Origin: [Erwinia] mediterraneensis
Lineage (GTDB): Bacteria; Pseudomonadota; Gammaproteobacteria; Enterobacterales; Enterobacteriaceae
DNA length: 64,000 bases
Direction: 5' to 3'
NCBI RefSeq assembly: GCF_900604315.1
Contig: NZ_LR026978.1
Coordinates: forward strand, 1 to 64,000
Positions within the stretch are counted from its first letter, which is position 1, and every line of letters starts with the position of its first letter. Both the position numbers and the translations under genes were made by a program. The notes under the pieces are model-generated. The model was not told where the DNA came from, made no database searches, and worked only from the letters and a program-made list of their open reading frames with translations. Shown piece by piece: positions 38,214 through 48,797 of this stretch.

Positions 38214-39488
38214 TTATGCATTATGACGGGCGCGATAAGTGGCTATCATATTTCTGCCCAGCACAATCGCTGAACCGAAAATCCCGCCCAGCAGCACCGC
38301 CAGTACCAGGGTCCTCCTCCTTTTCGGGCTATCGCGACGCACGGGCAGATCTGGCTTCATAATATAACGGTAGGCCTGTAGATTATTGGGTGGGACCACC
38401 AGCGAGCGTATCGCTAACAGAGCAGACTGAGTCTGATAGTAGTTGTCATCAAAAACCAGTGGTCGGGTCGCTTCGTTAGCTATCATCGCCGCCAGCGCTT
38501 TTGAACCCAGCAGATAGAGCGTGTCGTTGGAAAGATACTCTGCCTGAGTCAGTTGTGATTTATCAATATCTGACGCCTCGGCAATTTTTAATGCCTGCTT
38601 CAGCGCAGCCAGGCGCTGATCTTTTTTACCCTGTGCAATGCGCTGCAGGTTCGCCAGCGATTCACTCAGTTCACGTTCTTTTGCTGCCAGATTGTGCATA
38701 ATATCCGTCATATAGTCATCAACCACTTCTTTATTGATCACGTCAATAAAGCGCGTAAGCAGCTGTTGCGCCTCTCTGGCTGACTCTGCAGTATATTTAA
38801 TTCTTAGCGGATCGTCCCGGCCTTTAGTTACCTGCTCAACATACAAGGCAAGCTGTTGCTCCTCTTCCTGAGACTCTGCCGAAGGCGCAGGCGGTGTTGC
38901 GTTATCGCCATCAGCAGATTGCCGTTCATTATTATTGGGCGTGATTTCCTGTTGCGTAGCTACAGGCTGGTCTGATTGGTTGGCTTTTATAACGGGCGGC
39001 TTTTTACTGGTGCTATTATCGGTAACGTCGTTATCATTACCCATTTTAACATTAACCGTCAGACCGGCATTGGCATTTTTATTCACCGGTTCAACGTTTA
39101 AAAAACGTGGATCGTCCAGATTTTGTAACGAGCCAGAAAGGGCAGATATTGAAGCATTAAAGCGGTTGAAAATCTGCTGTTGAAGCGCTGCTAAACTGAT
39201 TTTATCCTGCGGGTTCTGAGAGTACAAGACATTCAGCGCGGCATTATAGTTGGCTACCTGACCGCTGCTCGGCTGAGTCAATATAGCCTGAGAGGTCCAT
39301 TTTTCCTTCGCTAAAAAGAGATAAATTAAGGCAAGAATGAGGAAAGCAACGATCGTGGCAATAATGGTTTTTTTTCCTTTCCATAACTGCACGATGACAT
39401 CAAGAAGATCAAGTTCATCATCCTCATTATAAAATATTTTCCGCAGTACACCCTGCTCGTCATTTCTTTTGCTAATTTCTTGTGCCAT
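38214..39488 (-). CDS. wzz: Wzz-type polysaccharide chain-length regulator
   Basis: The 424-residue inner membrane protein has transmembrane segments at about 41-60 and 393-414 flanking a large periplasmic part with coiled-coil helices (about 255-345), the PCP1 layout. WzzB of E. coli has about 325 residues; the excess is mostly a N/S/Q/P/E-rich low-complexity stretch at about 150-212. It sets the O-antigen modal length, working with the Wzy encoded at 46341. It reads away from gnd with a terminator between them, so it must have its own promoter within 70 bases. Confidence 0.87.
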   Translation of the reverse strand: MAQEISKRNDEQGVLRKIFYNEDDELDLLDVIVQLWKGKKTIIATIVAFLILALIYLFLAKEKWTSQAILTQPSSGQVANYNAALNVLYSQNPQDKISLAALQQQIFNRFNASISALSGSLQNLDDPRFLNVEPVNKNANAGLTVNVKMGNDNDVTDNSTSKKPPVIKANQSDQPVATQQEITPNNNERQSADGDNATPPAPSAESQEEEQQLALYVEQVTKGRDDPLRIKYTAESAREAQQLLTRFIDVINKEVVDDYMTDIMHNLAAKERELSESLANLQRIAQGKKDQRLAALKQALKIAEASDIDKSQLTQAEYLSNDTLYLLGSKALAAMIANEATRPLVFDDNYYQTQSALLAIRSLVVPPNNLQAYRYIMKPDLPVRRDSPKRRRTLVLAVLLGGIFGSAIVLGRNMIATYRARHNA

Positions 39489-39525
39489 AGGTTAATTAAT
39501 TCAATTATGAAGGAAAGGGATAACA

Positions 39526-39550
39526 GAAAAACCTCCCGCAGAGCGGGAGG
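39526..39550 (-). terminator. rho-independent terminator of gnd
   Basis: CCTCCCGC (39532-39539) pairs with GCGGGAGG (39543-39550) around AGA. On the minus strand the stem is followed by TTTTTCTG. Confidence 0.88.
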
Positions 39551-39558
39551 TGAAGGGA

Positions 39559-40965
39559 TTAAGAAAGCCACTCAGTGTGGAACACGCCTTCTTTATCGGT
39601 ACGCTTATAAGTGTGCGCACCAAAGTAGTCACGCTGCGCCTGAATCAGGTTAGCCGGCAGTACCGCAGAACGGTAACTGTCGTAGTAGGCGATAGCAGCA
39701 GAGAACGTCGGGGTCGGGATGCCATTCTGCACAGCGTAGGCCACCACGTCACGCAGCGCCTGCTGATACTGGTCGGCAATCTCTTTGAAATAAGGCGCCA
39801 GCAGCAGGTTAGCGATTTCTGGCGTCTTTTTATAGGCGTCAGTAATTTTCTGCAGGAACTGAGCACGGATGATGCAACCCGCACGGAAGATTTTCGCAAT
39901 CTCACCGTAGTTCAGGTTCCAGCTGTACTCATCAGAGGCCGCTTTAAGCTGTGAGAAGCCCTGCGCGTAAGAGACGATTTTGCCCAGATACAGCGCGCGA
40001 CGTACTTTTTCGATAAATTCTGCTTTATCACCGCTGAAGGCCTGCGCCTGCGGACCGGTCAACACTTTAGAAGCCGCAACGCGCTGGGTTTTCAGCGAAG
40101 AGAGATAACGCGCAAAAACGGATTCAGTGATCAGTGACAGCGGTTCGCCAAGATCCAGAGAGCTCTGGCTGGTCCATTTACCGGTACCTTTGTTTGCCGC
40201 CTCATCCAGAATCACATCAACCAGATAGTTGCCCTCTTCATCTTTCTTGGTGAAGATATCTTTGGTGATGTCGATCAGGTAGCTGCTCAGCTCACCCTGA
40301 TTCCACTCGCTGAAGGTTTTCGCCAGTTCATCATTGCTCAGACCCAGCGCGCCTTTCAGCAGCGAGTAGGCTTCTGCGATCAGCTGCATGTCGCCATATT
40401 CGATGCCGTTGTGCACCATCTTAACGTAGTGACCTGCGCCATCCGGACCGATATAGGTCACGCACGCTTCGCCTTCGGCACGGGCAGCAATTTGATCCAG
40501 AATAGGTGCTACCAGTTCATAAGCTTCTTTCTGACCACCTGGCATGATAGAAGGCCCTTTCAGTGCGCCCTCTTCGCCACCGGAAACCCCGGTACCGATA
40601 AAGTTAAAGCCCTGCTCGGAAAGCTCTTTGTTACGGCGGATGGTGTCCTTATAGAAGGTGTTACCGCCATCAATCAGGATGTCGCCTTTATCCAGATGCG
40701 GCGTCAGCGAAGCGATGGTTTTGTCGGTAGCTTCACCGGCCTGCACCATCAGCAGAATGCGGCGCGGTTTTTCCAGGGAGTCGACGAACTCTTCAACGGT
40801 ATAGAAAGGTGCGAGTTTTTTGCCCGGATTTTCAGCAATAACTTCGTCGGTCTTTTCACGTGAGCGGTTGAAGATAGACACAGTGTAGCCGCGGCTCTCA
40901 ATGTTAAGTGCCAGGTTACGGCCCATCACTGCCATACCTACAACCCCGATCTGTTGCTTGGACAT
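39559..40965 (-). CDS. gnd: 6-phosphogluconate dehydrogenase (decarboxylating)
   Basis: The 468-residue enzyme converts 6-phosphogluconate to ribulose 5-phosphate with NADP. The N-terminal [17 protein letters not shown]ossmann loop, the NRSREKT NADP-phosphate site, GVSGGEEGA (129-137) and the [19 protein letters not shown] helix with the catalytic lysine are all present. The C-terminus [14 protein letters not shown] is typical. It marks the boundary of the O-antigen locus, as in other enterobacteria, and its codon usage is of backbone type. Confidence 0.97.
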   Translation of the reverse strand: MSKQQIGVVGMAVMGRNLALNIESRGYTVSIFNRSREKTDEVIAENPGKKLAPFYTVEEFVDSLEKPRRILLMVQAGEATDKTIASLTPHLDKGDILIDGGNTFYKDTIRRNKELSEQGFNFIGTGVSGGEEGALKGPSIMPGGQKEAYELVAPILDQIAARAEGEACVTYIGPDGAGHYVKMVHNGIEYGDMQLIAEAYSLLKGALGLSNDELAKTFSEWNQGELSSYLIDITKDIFTKKDEEGNYLVDVILDEAANKGTGKWTSQSSLDLGEPLSLITESVFARYLSSLKTQRVAASKVLTGPQAQAFSGDKAEFIEKVRRALYLGKIVSYAQGFSQLKAASDEYSWNLNYGEIAKIFRAGCIIRAQFLQKITDAYKKTPEIANLLLAPYFKEIADQYQQALRDVVAYAVQNGIPTPTFSAAIAYYDSYRSAVLPANLIQAQRDYFGAHTYKRTDKEGVFHTEWLS

Positions 40966-41560
40966 ACCTACTCCTGTTTAGGTGAGAAAACCAGCAGTAC
41001 AATAACTGCGGTCATTTTTATGAACATATTAATCAGTATTGGGGGGGAATGGTAGTCATTGATATCGAAGATTTTTCATGAAAGAAACAATAAACATTGT
41101 GCGAATAAGCATATTGACTATACTTAACCATGTAAATTCAACATCACAAACCATGTATCATTCACTTGTTGATTTATTTAAATGCAATGATGAATGTAAC
41201 TTTATTTAAAATCAAAGCATAACCAATCGCTGTTATATAAAAGTCAAAAGTCAGTTAGTTATTTATTAATTATAACATAAAATTAAAACAATTAAAATAA
41301 ATCACCTATAGACACCCAAGTGCGTTATTGCATACTGAACTGCTAGTTAAAATTATTTAAAAAAATCCAAACAGTATCATATAAAAATCCATATAAATAC
41401 TTAAGCGTTCCCATTTAAACCACTTATTATCTTTGTATCCTTTTCAACACTCTAAATAGAAATTCAACATATTAAGTTAAAAAATAAAGATAATAACATT
41501 ACCCCTACTTAACATCCTAATGCCACAATAAATAAACTAAACCCTTAAAAATATTTTTTA
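40966..41560. other. AT-rich intergenic region between manB and gnd
   Basis: About 595 bases, strongly AT-rich from 41080 on, separate the last gene of the O-antigen operon from gnd. No frame with a credible ribosome site is seen. The gnd promoter should lie near 40980-41080. No strong terminator for manB is obvious. Confidence 0.5.
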
Positions 41561-42934
41561 TCATGAAGAATGGAGAATACCCAAAACTTCTTTAGTTTTT
41601 TCTTGCATTAAATCAACATCCATTTTCGACTCAACATTAAGCCTTAAGAGAGACTCTGTATTCGAAACTCGCAAATTAAAACGCCAGCTGTGAAATTCAA
41701 CGCTTAATCCATCTAATTTATCTATAAATAACGCCTTATCCCGATAAAATCCTTCAACTTTTGCAATAGCTATATAAGGTTCTTTAATTATAATATTAAT
41801 CTCGCCAGATGATGGATATGCAGCAATCATATCACTAACCAACTGTGATAAAGGCAAGCCAGAATTCGATACTAGCTCAGCAACTAATAGCCAAGGAATC
41901 ATACCGCTATCACAATATGAGAAATCACGGAAATAGTGATGTGCACTCATTTCTCCACCATAGATAGCATCTTCTTGTCTCATGTGCTCTTTAATAAAGG
42001 CGTGACCCGTTTTAGATTGAACAGGGATCCCTCCATATTTATTTACAATATCGATAGTATTCCAAGTAAGCCTAGGATCATGAATAATTCGCTCTTTTTT
42101 ATTCTTAAGGAGAAAAGATTTAGCAATTAAACCGACTATATAATAACCTTCTATAAAATTTCCTTTATTATCAAAGAAAAAACAACGATCAAAATCACCA
42201 TCAAATGCAATACCAATATCAGCATTATGATTGATCACGGCATTAGCTGTTTCACTTCTACATTCAGGAAGTAATGGATTGGGAATACCGTGTGGGAAAT
42301 TGCCGTCAGGTTCATTATTGATTTTGAAAATTTCAATAGGAACCATTTTTTGGTTGAAGACTTTTTCAATAGCATCAATAACATGACCAGCTGCACCATT
42401 ACCGGAATTTATTACCAGCTTCATTGGTTTCATCTGAACCAATTCAATATAACTTAACAAGTGCGATATATATCTGTCTAAAATATTAATTTTTTTATAA
42501 CAACCGCGCTTCTGTTCTACAGGTTTAGAAAAATTATTTTCTTCAACTAACAATTCAATTTCAGCCAATCCATTATCTCGACTAATAGGTCTACTTTTAG
42601 GACCTACCAGCTTCATTCCATTATATTCTATAGGGTTGTGACTAGCCGTAATTTCAATTCCACCATCAAGTTCCAGAGAAAATGTAGCATAATATATTTC
42701 CTCAGTACCTGATAGGCCTATATCAAAGACATCTACTCCACTGTCCAACAAGCCTTGCGAAAGAGAAAGTTTTAGAGATTCACTAGTTAAACGAACATCA
42801 TGCCCAACCACAACCGTTTTTGGGCTAAATAATTCACCATAAGCACGCCCTATTTTATAGGCAATATTATTGTCTATCTCATCGTTAATTTTTCCACGTA
42901 TGTCATACGTTTTAAAACATTTCATTGAGCACAT
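41561..42934 (-). CDS. manB: phosphomannomutase
   Basis: The 457-residue enzyme of the alpha-D-phosphohexomutase family interconverts mannose 6- and 1-phosphate for GDP-mannose synthesis. The phosphoserine is S98 in EITASHNP; the sugar-binding [11 protein letters not shown] metal loop and the [11 protein letters not shown] motif are present. Length equals that of CpsG/ManB. ATG 42934 gives the same N-terminal length as E. coli CpsG; 42925 is an alternative. It ends the O-antigen operon and is clearly AT-rich, so it belongs to the island rather than the backbone. Confidence 0.92.
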   Translation of the reverse strand: MCSMKCFKTYDIRGKINDEIDNNIAYKIGRAYGELFSPKTVVVGHDVRLTSESLKLSLSQGLLDSGVDVFDIGLSGTEEIYYATFSLELDGGIEITASHNPIEYNGMKLVGPKSRPISRDNGLAEIELLVEENNFSKPVEQKRGCYKKINILDRYISHLLSYIELVQMKPMKLVINSGNGAAGHVIDAIEKVFNQKMVPIEIFKINNEPDGNFPHGIPNPLLPECRSETANAVINHNADIGIAFDGDFDRCFFFDNKGNFIEGYYIVGLIAKSFLLKNKKERIIHDPRLTWNTIDIVNKYGGIPVQSKTGHAFIKEHMRQEDAIYGGEMSAHHYFRDFSYCDSGMIPWLLVAELVSNSGLPLSQLVSDMIAAYPSSGEINIIIKEPYIAIAKVEGFYRDKALFIDKLDGLSVEFHSWRFNLRVSNTESLLRLNVESKMDVDLMQEKTKEVLGILHSS

Positions 42935-42935
42935 A

Positions 42936-44351
42936 CTAATAACCAGCTCCATATTCTTCGATTCTTACCACGTCATTTTCACTAAGATATCCTCCGGTAC
43001 GAACTTCAATTAGCTCAAGAGAAATACTACCAGGATTCTCAACTGAATGAGCTGTACCGACAGGTATATATATAGATTCATTTTCTGTCAATAGTATAGT
43101 TTCATTTCCTTTAGTTACTTTTGCTGTCCCTGATACTACCACCCAATGCTCTGCCCTATGATAATGAAGCTGTGTTGCAGTTTTCTCACCTGGTTTGACA
43201 GTAACAGCTTTGACTTGATAACGAACTCCTTCTGCAATAGTGTCATGTTTACCCCATGGACGAAATACCTCTTTATGTTGTAAATATTCAGATCGCTCAT
43301 TATTTTTTAAATACTCTACAATTCCCTTAACATTCTGAGCATTATTTTTATCAACGACCAGAACAGCATCTTTTGTTTCTACCACAATTAAATCGTTGAT
43401 ACCTACAACAGCAACAAGACGGCTCTCAGAATGTATATAGTTATTTAATGATTGTTCAACAATAACATCGCCATGAAGTGCATTGCCATTATTATCTTTT
43501 TTGCTAACGCTCCAGAGGGCAGACCATGAGCCAATATCATTCCAAAGAGCATCCATACACACAACGACAGAATTTTTAACTTTCTCCATTATAGCGTAGT
43601 CGATCGATATACCTGGACAACTAAGGAAAGCTTCTTTATTAACACGTAAAAAATCTAAATCATTATGTGCACATGTAATAGCTTTGAAACAACACTCATA
43701 GATATCAGGACAAAATTCTTGTAAAGCTTTCAAGTATGCTGAAGCTTTAAATAAAAATATACCACCATTCCAGTAATAATTTCCTGAACTAACATATTCC
43801 GTAGCTTTAATTTCATTGGGCTTTTCAATAAAGCTATTAACCGAAAAAGTAGAGTCATCAATTTTTTTACCTCTACTAATATATCCATACCCTGTTTCTG
43901 GATAACTTGGAACAATGCCAAATGTTACTAATTTATCATTAATCGCATGAGTAATCGCTTTACTAACTGATAATTCAAAAGCCTTAGGGTCCTCAATTAG
44001 GTGATCTGCTGGCAACACCAATAATAATGGATCTTCATTATCAGAGCTTGCTTTAAAAGCGGCCAATGCTATTCCAGGAGCAGTATTTCTCCCTTCAGGT
44101 TCGAGTATAATACTTTCATAGCTAATTTGCTCATTACGTAATTGCTCTGCTACAACAAAACGATGTTCTTCATTACATATAAAAATGGGATCTATATGAG
44201 GTATATTTTTTAACCGAGCTATAGTCTCTTGAAGCAATGTTCGTGAAGATGTCAATGATAAAAACTGCTTCGGATAAAGAGCCCTTGATAAAGGCCATAG
44301 TCTGCTGCCAGAACCACCAGCCATAATCACAGGAAGAATTTTACTTTTCAT
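42936..44351 (-). CDS. manC: mannose-1-phosphate guanylyltransferase
   Basis: The 471-residue protein has an N-terminal nucleotidyltransferase with [20 protein letters not shown] (residues 10-29) and FIEKP, and a C-terminal cupin (about 345-465, with PWGKHDTI and the [15 protein letters not shown] metal motif) as in bifunctional PMI-GMP enzymes. It makes GDP-mannose, the precursor that Gmd, ColD and ColC convert to GDP-colitose. It overlaps or abuts manB. Confidence 0.93.
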   Translation of the reverse strand: MKSKILPVIMAGGSGSRLWPLSRALYPKQFLSLTSSRTLLQETIARLKNIPHIDPIFICNEEHRFVVAEQLRNEQISYESIILEPEGRNTAPGIALAAFKASSDNEDPLLLVLPADHLIEDPKAFELSVSKAITHAINDKLVTFGIVPSYPETGYGYISRGKKIDDSTFSVNSFIEKPNEIKATEYVSSGNYYWNGGIFLFKASAYLKALQEFCPDIYECCFKAITCAHNDLDFLRVNKEAFLSCPGISIDYAIMEKVKNSVVVCMDALWNDIGSWSALWSVSKKDNNGNALHGDVIVEQSLNNYIHSESRLVAVVGINDLIVVETKDAVLVVDKNNAQNVKGIVEYLKNNERSEYLQHKEVFRPWGKHDTIAEGVRYQVKAVTVKPGEKTATQLHYHRAEHWVVVSGTAKVTKGNETILLTENESIYIPVGTAHSVENPGSISLELIEVRTGGYLSENDVVRIEEYGAGY

Positions 44352-44380
44352 GAAAATACACTTTTTGGTTAAATAAATAA

Positions 44381-45493
44381 TTAATTACTTTTTTCAATTT
44401 GCTTTTTATATATATTAATCCATTCATCTACTATTTTTTCAATAGAAAACGCATTCTCTATCCACTGTCTCCCATCAGATGCCTGAATACAACGTTCTTC
44501 GTCGGACATTTTAAATATGTCTGATATAGCTTCAGCAAGCATAACTGGTTTTTTTATAGGAACAAGGCTACCGAACCGGCCTATTACATTTTTAACGCCA
44601 CCAGAATTTGTAGCTACAACTATTCTTTCACAAGCCATTGCTTCTGCAACAACTAAACCAAACCCTTCCCATTGAGAGGCGAGAACAAAAAGATCAGCTG
44701 TGCTAAAAATTTTTTCAATATCATTACGGGCTCCTAAAAAGAGTACATGATTCTTCAGTTCATAAGAATCAACTAATTTTTTTAACGAACTTTCAAGCGG
44801 TCCAGATCCCACTATTACTAATTTAGAATTGCTTTTCAATAAGTTTTTTTGTATCAAGTATTTATAAGCTTTTATAAGGTTAGGATAGTCCTTACTAACA
44901 ACTAAGCGACCGACACTTAATATAATTTTAGTTTCTGAATCTATTGACCACTCTTTCCTTAACTCGTTCCTGGATATAAGAGAATATCTAAACTTATCAG
45001 TGTCTATGCCATTATATACAGTGATCATCTTTCCTGATGAGGCAGCTTTCTTTTTTATAAATGCAGCTACAGCATCAGGGCTCACATTCGTGGAAATATC
45101 AGGAATGTTTTGAGTGATTCTATAAGCAAGCATTCTTAACTTTCCCCCTTCAAAAGTACTATGTGAAGTGGATATTAAAACTGGGAATGGATTGAAGACT
45201 CTAAGAATACGTGCAAATATGTTAGCATGAAACATATGACTATGTACTATATCAGGCTTAAATTTGTTAATTATTCTCGAAGCCTTTGATAAAGCACATA
45301 TCAAGCTTAAAGGATTTTTATTCATATCTAAAACTTCAATGCCTATATTACTATCAATGTCGACCTCTATGTTTGCTGATAGGGATATAATCAATACATT
45401 ATGCCCGCGGCTTGACATTTTACTAGCTAAAAGAGAAAGTTGTTTTTCTGCTCCACCTATACCCATGCCTGTAATAATAAAAATAATTTTCAT
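44381..45493 (-). CDS. family 4 glycosyltransferase (O-antigen)
   Basis: The 370-residue GT-B enzyme starts with the acceptor-domain motif ITGMGIGGAEKQLS (residues 7-20). It carries the donor-domain signatures ILSVGRLVVSKDYPNLIKAY and FVLASQWEGFGLVVAEAMACERIVV, with the E-x7-E pair. It acts at the cytosolic membrane face on the undecaprenyl-linked unit. Donor and acceptor are not readable from sequence. It lies between manC and the family 2 transferase. Confidence 0.85.
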   Translation of the reverse strand: MKIIFIITGMGIGGAEKQLSLLASKMSSRGHNVLIISLSANIEVDIDSNIGIEVLDMNKNPLSLICALSKASRIINKFKPDIVHSHMFHANIFARILRVFNPFPVLISTSHSTFEGGKLRMLAYRITQNIPDISTNVSPDAVAAFIKKKAASSGKMITVYNGIDTDKFRYSLISRNELRKEWSIDSETKIILSVGRLVVSKDYPNLIKAYKYLIQKNLLKSNSKLVIVGSGPLESSLKKLVDSYELKNHVLFLGARNDIEKIFSTADLFVLASQWEGFGLVVAEAMACERIVVATNSGGVKNVIGRFGSLVPIKKPVMLAEAISDIFKMSDEERCIQASDGRQWIENAFSIEKIVDEWINIYKKQIEKSN

Positions 45494-45499
45494 GAGAAT

Positions 45500-46351
45500 T
45501 TAGTTTACTCTCCTAACCTTTTTTTTCATAAGATGATATTTTGCTAATGAACTAACTAAAAATGAATCTCCTAAAAAACGTCCAACTGCCAAAATCATAT
45601 AAACTTTAATTACCCTGACCATCATTGCCAAATTAATGTTTGAAATACCATTTTTTCTTCTAGTTTTTAATGAATTTTTCAACGTTATAATATATGTTTT
45701 TCTGTTAGTCGAAATACCTCCATAACCCATACGTACTATAGGTTTATCACTTGCAATGAAATAAGGAGGATTCCCCTTCCATCTACGTAAACATCTCAAT
45801 AATAAATCCGCATCTGCGGTAACTTTTAATGCCAAATCAAATTTTTCATTTTTTATGAAATTTCTTGAATAAATTGCACTCATGACAGGAATAGGTAGCC
45901 TGCATTTAAGGTAATTAAATTTCAAACTAAATACATCAAACCATGGCTCGCCCCCTTCTCCAGTAATATCTCCAGCAGGCCCTTCGGAATGAATTTTACC
46001 ATAAATTATAGGAGCATCATCGCTTACAGGGATGCTATCAATTAGTAACTGTAGAGATGATGACGAGCTATAACAATCGTCAGCACCAATAAAAGCCAAC
46101 CATTCACCATTAGAAAGTGAAATACCTTTATTCCAGGCATCATAGATTCCGTTATCAGGTTCAGAGATAAACTTTATACGTGTATCTCTATAATGCGCGA
46201 TAATATCCGCTGTTTCATCTCTCGAAGCCCCGTCGACAATAATTACTTCATAATCCTGAAACGTTTGCGATAAAATACTATCGAGACATTTCTCAATACT
46301 TGAAGCTACGTTATATGTAGCAATTATAATACTAAGCTTTTTACTTACCAT
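45500..46351 (-). CDS. family 2 glycosyltransferase (O-antigen)
   Basis: The 283-residue GT-A enzyme has the N-terminal nucleotide-binding SIIIATYNVASSIEKCLDSI and EVIIVDGASRDETADII segments, and the metal-binding FIGADDCYSS (standing for the DXD motif). Overall it resembles WcaA-like transferases. ATG 46351 is chosen because AGGTGAG precedes it; a GTG three codons earlier is possible. It overlaps wzy by 11 bases. Confidence 0.85.
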   Translation of the reverse strand: MVSKKLSIIIATYNVASSIEKCLDSILSQTFQDYEVIIVDGASRDETADIIAHYRDTRIKFISEPDNGIYDAWNKGISLSNGEWLAFIGADDCYSSSSSLQLLIDSIPVSDDAPIIYGKIHSEGPAGDITGEGGEPWFDVFSLKFNYLKCRLPIPVMSAIYSRNFIKNEKFDLALKVTADADLLLRCLRRWKGNPPYFIASDKPIVRMGYGGISTNRKTYIITLKNSLKTRRKNGISNINLAMMVRVIKVYMILAVGRFLGDSFLVSSLAKYHLMKKKVRRVN

Positions 46352-47390
46352 GATACTCACCTTTTTTTAAATATTTGCCTTTTCCAAAAGCAAAACAAAT
46401 CCCTAGCATTAGGCTGAAAAACACTCTTGAAAAGGAATTAAATGGATGCAAAGAAAAAATAATTATTACTTGAAAAAGAGCTAGAGAGATAAAGTCTGCA
46501 TTGCTTGAGGATATGCCTGAAAGTTTTAAAGAGATATACCTGAGTAATTTCACAATAAACATATATATCATTAGGGCTGGTAATAAACCCAAAAAAATAA
46601 AAAGCATTATAAAAAAATTATGCGGATCATTAGGAATCTCCGAACTCATCAAATATAAATTTTTATATTGCCCGGCGTTATCTTGAAAAAAACTGACCGT
46701 AGGAGCACTTATTATAAAATCATAAAATTTATTAATACTCCAATAAATCATACTTGAACGTTCTATATTGCTGTAAGTCGCTGATAATATCTGCTCTTGA
46801 TAAAGGAAAAAGTAAAGTCCTGATATATATATTATAGCTAGATAACCTAATGAAAACGAAATAAAAACAAGCGGCAAGTTTTTTTTTAAAGAAAAATTAA
46901 ATAAAAGACAAATAAGAGACAAACTACAAAATAAAACCTGACCACGATAATGCGTATAAAGGCTTTGCAGTAAATCTAAACAAACAAATATACACAAAGC
47001 ATATTTTACTTTATCACCCTCGCTGTGTATCGAATAAATAAGAAATGCAATAAAAGAGATAGGTATATAACTGAATTTATTAAGCGTACCACTGATAATG
47101 AAGTTTTGAAGCGAATAATAAACCAAAAAAACCATCAATAAATAAGGCGAGTAGCGGCTAAATTGATAACTGAAACAGACTATACACAAACACATAATTA
47201 CTTTCAAAAAGCCTACAAAATAATTACCATTAGTTGCATAACAGGCAACAAAGATAATAAAAATAAAAGCAAGAAATAACAACGCATCATTATATTTAAT
47301 TTTGAATGTAGGTGCTTTTTTTATTAGGGTTAACGCCCCAATTATTACAAGCGTCATTTCAGTAATATTAATTAAGACCTTGCTATCCAT
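46341..47390 (-). CDS. wzy: O-antigen polymerase (Wzy-like)
   Basis: The 349-residue protein is almost wholly hydrophobic, with about ten predicted membrane segments and a periplasmic loop after the middle (around residues 205-245) that ends in PNDPHNFFIMLF, similar to the H-x6-G-type loop of polymerases. Sequence conservation in Wzy proteins is low, so the call rests on topology and on its place between wzx and glycosyltransferases. ATG 47390 follows AAGG. It overlaps wzx by eight bases. Confidence 0.78.
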   Translation of the reverse strand: MDSKVLINITEMTLVIIGALTLIKKAPTFKIKYNDALLFLAFIFIIFVACYATNGNYFVGFLKVIMCLCIVCFSYQFSRYSPYLLMVFLVYYSLQNFIISGTLNKFSYIPISFIAFLIYSIHSEGDKVKYALCIFVCLDLLQSLYTHYRGQVLFCSLSLICLLFNFSLKKNLPLVFISFSLGYLAIIYISGLYFFLYQEQILSATYSNIERSSMIYWSINKFYDFIISAPTVSFFQDNAGQYKNLYLMSSEIPNDPHNFFIMLFIFLGLLPALMIYMFIVKLLRYISLKLSGISSSNADFISLALFQVIIIFSLHPFNSFSRVFFSLMLGICFAFGKGKYLKKGEYHGK

Positions 47391-48645
47391 CTTTTGAAAC
47401 CTTATGTCTTTCACGCAGTTTTTTAATGCATGGGAAATAGCAAATTTGAATTAGTGGATAAATAAATTTAGCATATGCTATATATGCCACACCAAAATTC
47501 GCAACAAATGTAGTTGCTATTATAGTCATAACCCCTGCAATCAAATTAATTTTAGCTGCAAGTTTTGATTCTCCTATTCCTAAAATAATATAATGAAACA
47601 CGCTAAGAGAAGAAAGTAGAGCATATGAAATTGCAAGCACACGTAATATCATATAATTTTCATCAGCAAAGGATTTTGTTATCCATAGCGTTAATATTTC
47701 TTGACTGAATAAACAAAGAAAAAAACATGGTATACTTGAAAAAAGTGAAGCCAATATAGACGTTGCATACCATCCGTCAGGGAAATTCCCTTTTGAATTG
47801 AATCGCGAAAACATTGGCATTATAATTTGATTTGCTGCAGCAGGAATACTAAATGCAAGTTGCGCTAATTGTATGCATGGCGTGTATGAGGCTAGTTTAC
47901 TAACACCAAGAAGAGCTGGGATTAAAAGCCGATCAAATAAATTAAGCGATGTACCACCAAGAAGTTGTACCAGCATCCAGCGCGACTCAATAAATCTAGA
48001 TTTAAATTCATAAGCACAAAATGAAGGTATAAGTTTAGAGTGAAAGACAAAAAATGAAAAGAAAATATATTTAATAAGCGTTTTTAAAAAAAAACCAAAA
48101 AAAGTAAACAACAGAAGATTATTTTCACTTATACCTAATATAACCCCCCCTCCCCAGGCTAACCTACCAATAATTTCCATTATCAATGAATAATAAAAAA
48201 ACTCAAAGCCTTTTGTTGCATTAGTCAAAAGATTGTCAATTTCATTAAATAGACCGCTTGCTATACATAAAAAAAGGAAATTCATTTTAATTGCTTCATC
48301 ATTTATAAATGGTGATATAGCAATTAATATTAATAGCGAAACCATAAATACCGTCAAAATAAAACCTAAGGACGACGATACTATTTTTTTTACTTTAACC
48401 GAATCATTCAAAGCAAGGCTTTCAGATACTGGCTTTGTAATCCACGCTGTGATACCGAAACACCACACCTGAGAAAACATTGATATAGCTATGAGCAGCA
48501 CCCACAGTCCATATGTGTTTTCCCCATAAGTATTCATTATATAAGGGGTTAATATAAAAATCAGTAATGGATTTAAAAATTTTTCAGCGACCGGCGGAAG
48601 AACTTTTTGCATTAAAAACTTATTTAACTTAATAAAACCCTTCAT
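47383..48645 (-). CDS. wzx: O-antigen flippase (Wzx-like)
   Basis: The product of about 420 residues has about twelve membrane segments and begins with a MATE/PST-type N-terminus, LLIFILTPYIMNTYGENTYGLWVL. It moves the lipid-linked repeat unit across the inner membrane. The start is uncertain: the frame extends to an ATG at 48768, but that codon sits in the loop of an 11-bp hairpin (48755-48785) and has no ribosome site. ATG 48645 lies just before the first conserved segment and is used here. Confidence 0.78.
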   Translation of the reverse strand: MKGFIKLNKFLMQKVLPPVAEKFLNPLLIFILTPYIMNTYGENTYGLWVLLIAISMFSQVWCFGITAWITKPVSESLALNDSVKVKKIVSSSLGFILTVFMVSLLILIAISPFINDEAIKMNFLFLCIASGLFNEIDNLLTNATKGFEFFYYSLIMEIIGRLAWGGGVILGISENNLLLFTFFGFFLKTLIKYIFFSFFVFHSKLIPSFCAYEFKSRFIESRWMLVQLLGGTSLNLFDRLLIPALLGVSKLASYTPCIQLAQLAFSIPAAANQIIMPMFSRFNSKGNFPDGWYATSILASLFSSIPCFFLCLFSQEILTLWITKSFADENYMILRVLAISYALLSSLSVFHYIILGIGESKLAAKINLIAGVMTIIATTFVANFGVAYIAYAKFIYPLIQICYFPCIKKLRERHKVSKDG

Positions 48646-48754
48646 CTTTATTGTGCTTTTCAATTGTTTTTTAGAAATTTTTGTTCGACTAATCTTTACC
48701 CTCAAATACATTCCAATATAAAAAATTACGATCTTGGATTGTTTATTTCTGTCT

Positions 48755-48785
48755 GATAAGATACGCATTGAATACGTATCTTATC
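48755..48785. other. 11-bp perfect hairpin between colD and wzx
   Basis: GATAAGATACG (48755-48765) pairs with CGTATCTTATC (48775-48785) with a nine-base loop. It starts 13 bases past the colD stop inside the operon. No T tract follows, so it is more likely an mRNA stabilising or processing structure, or a partial attenuator before wzx. Confidence 0.5.
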
Positions 48786-48797
48786 AGTTTGAGGATG

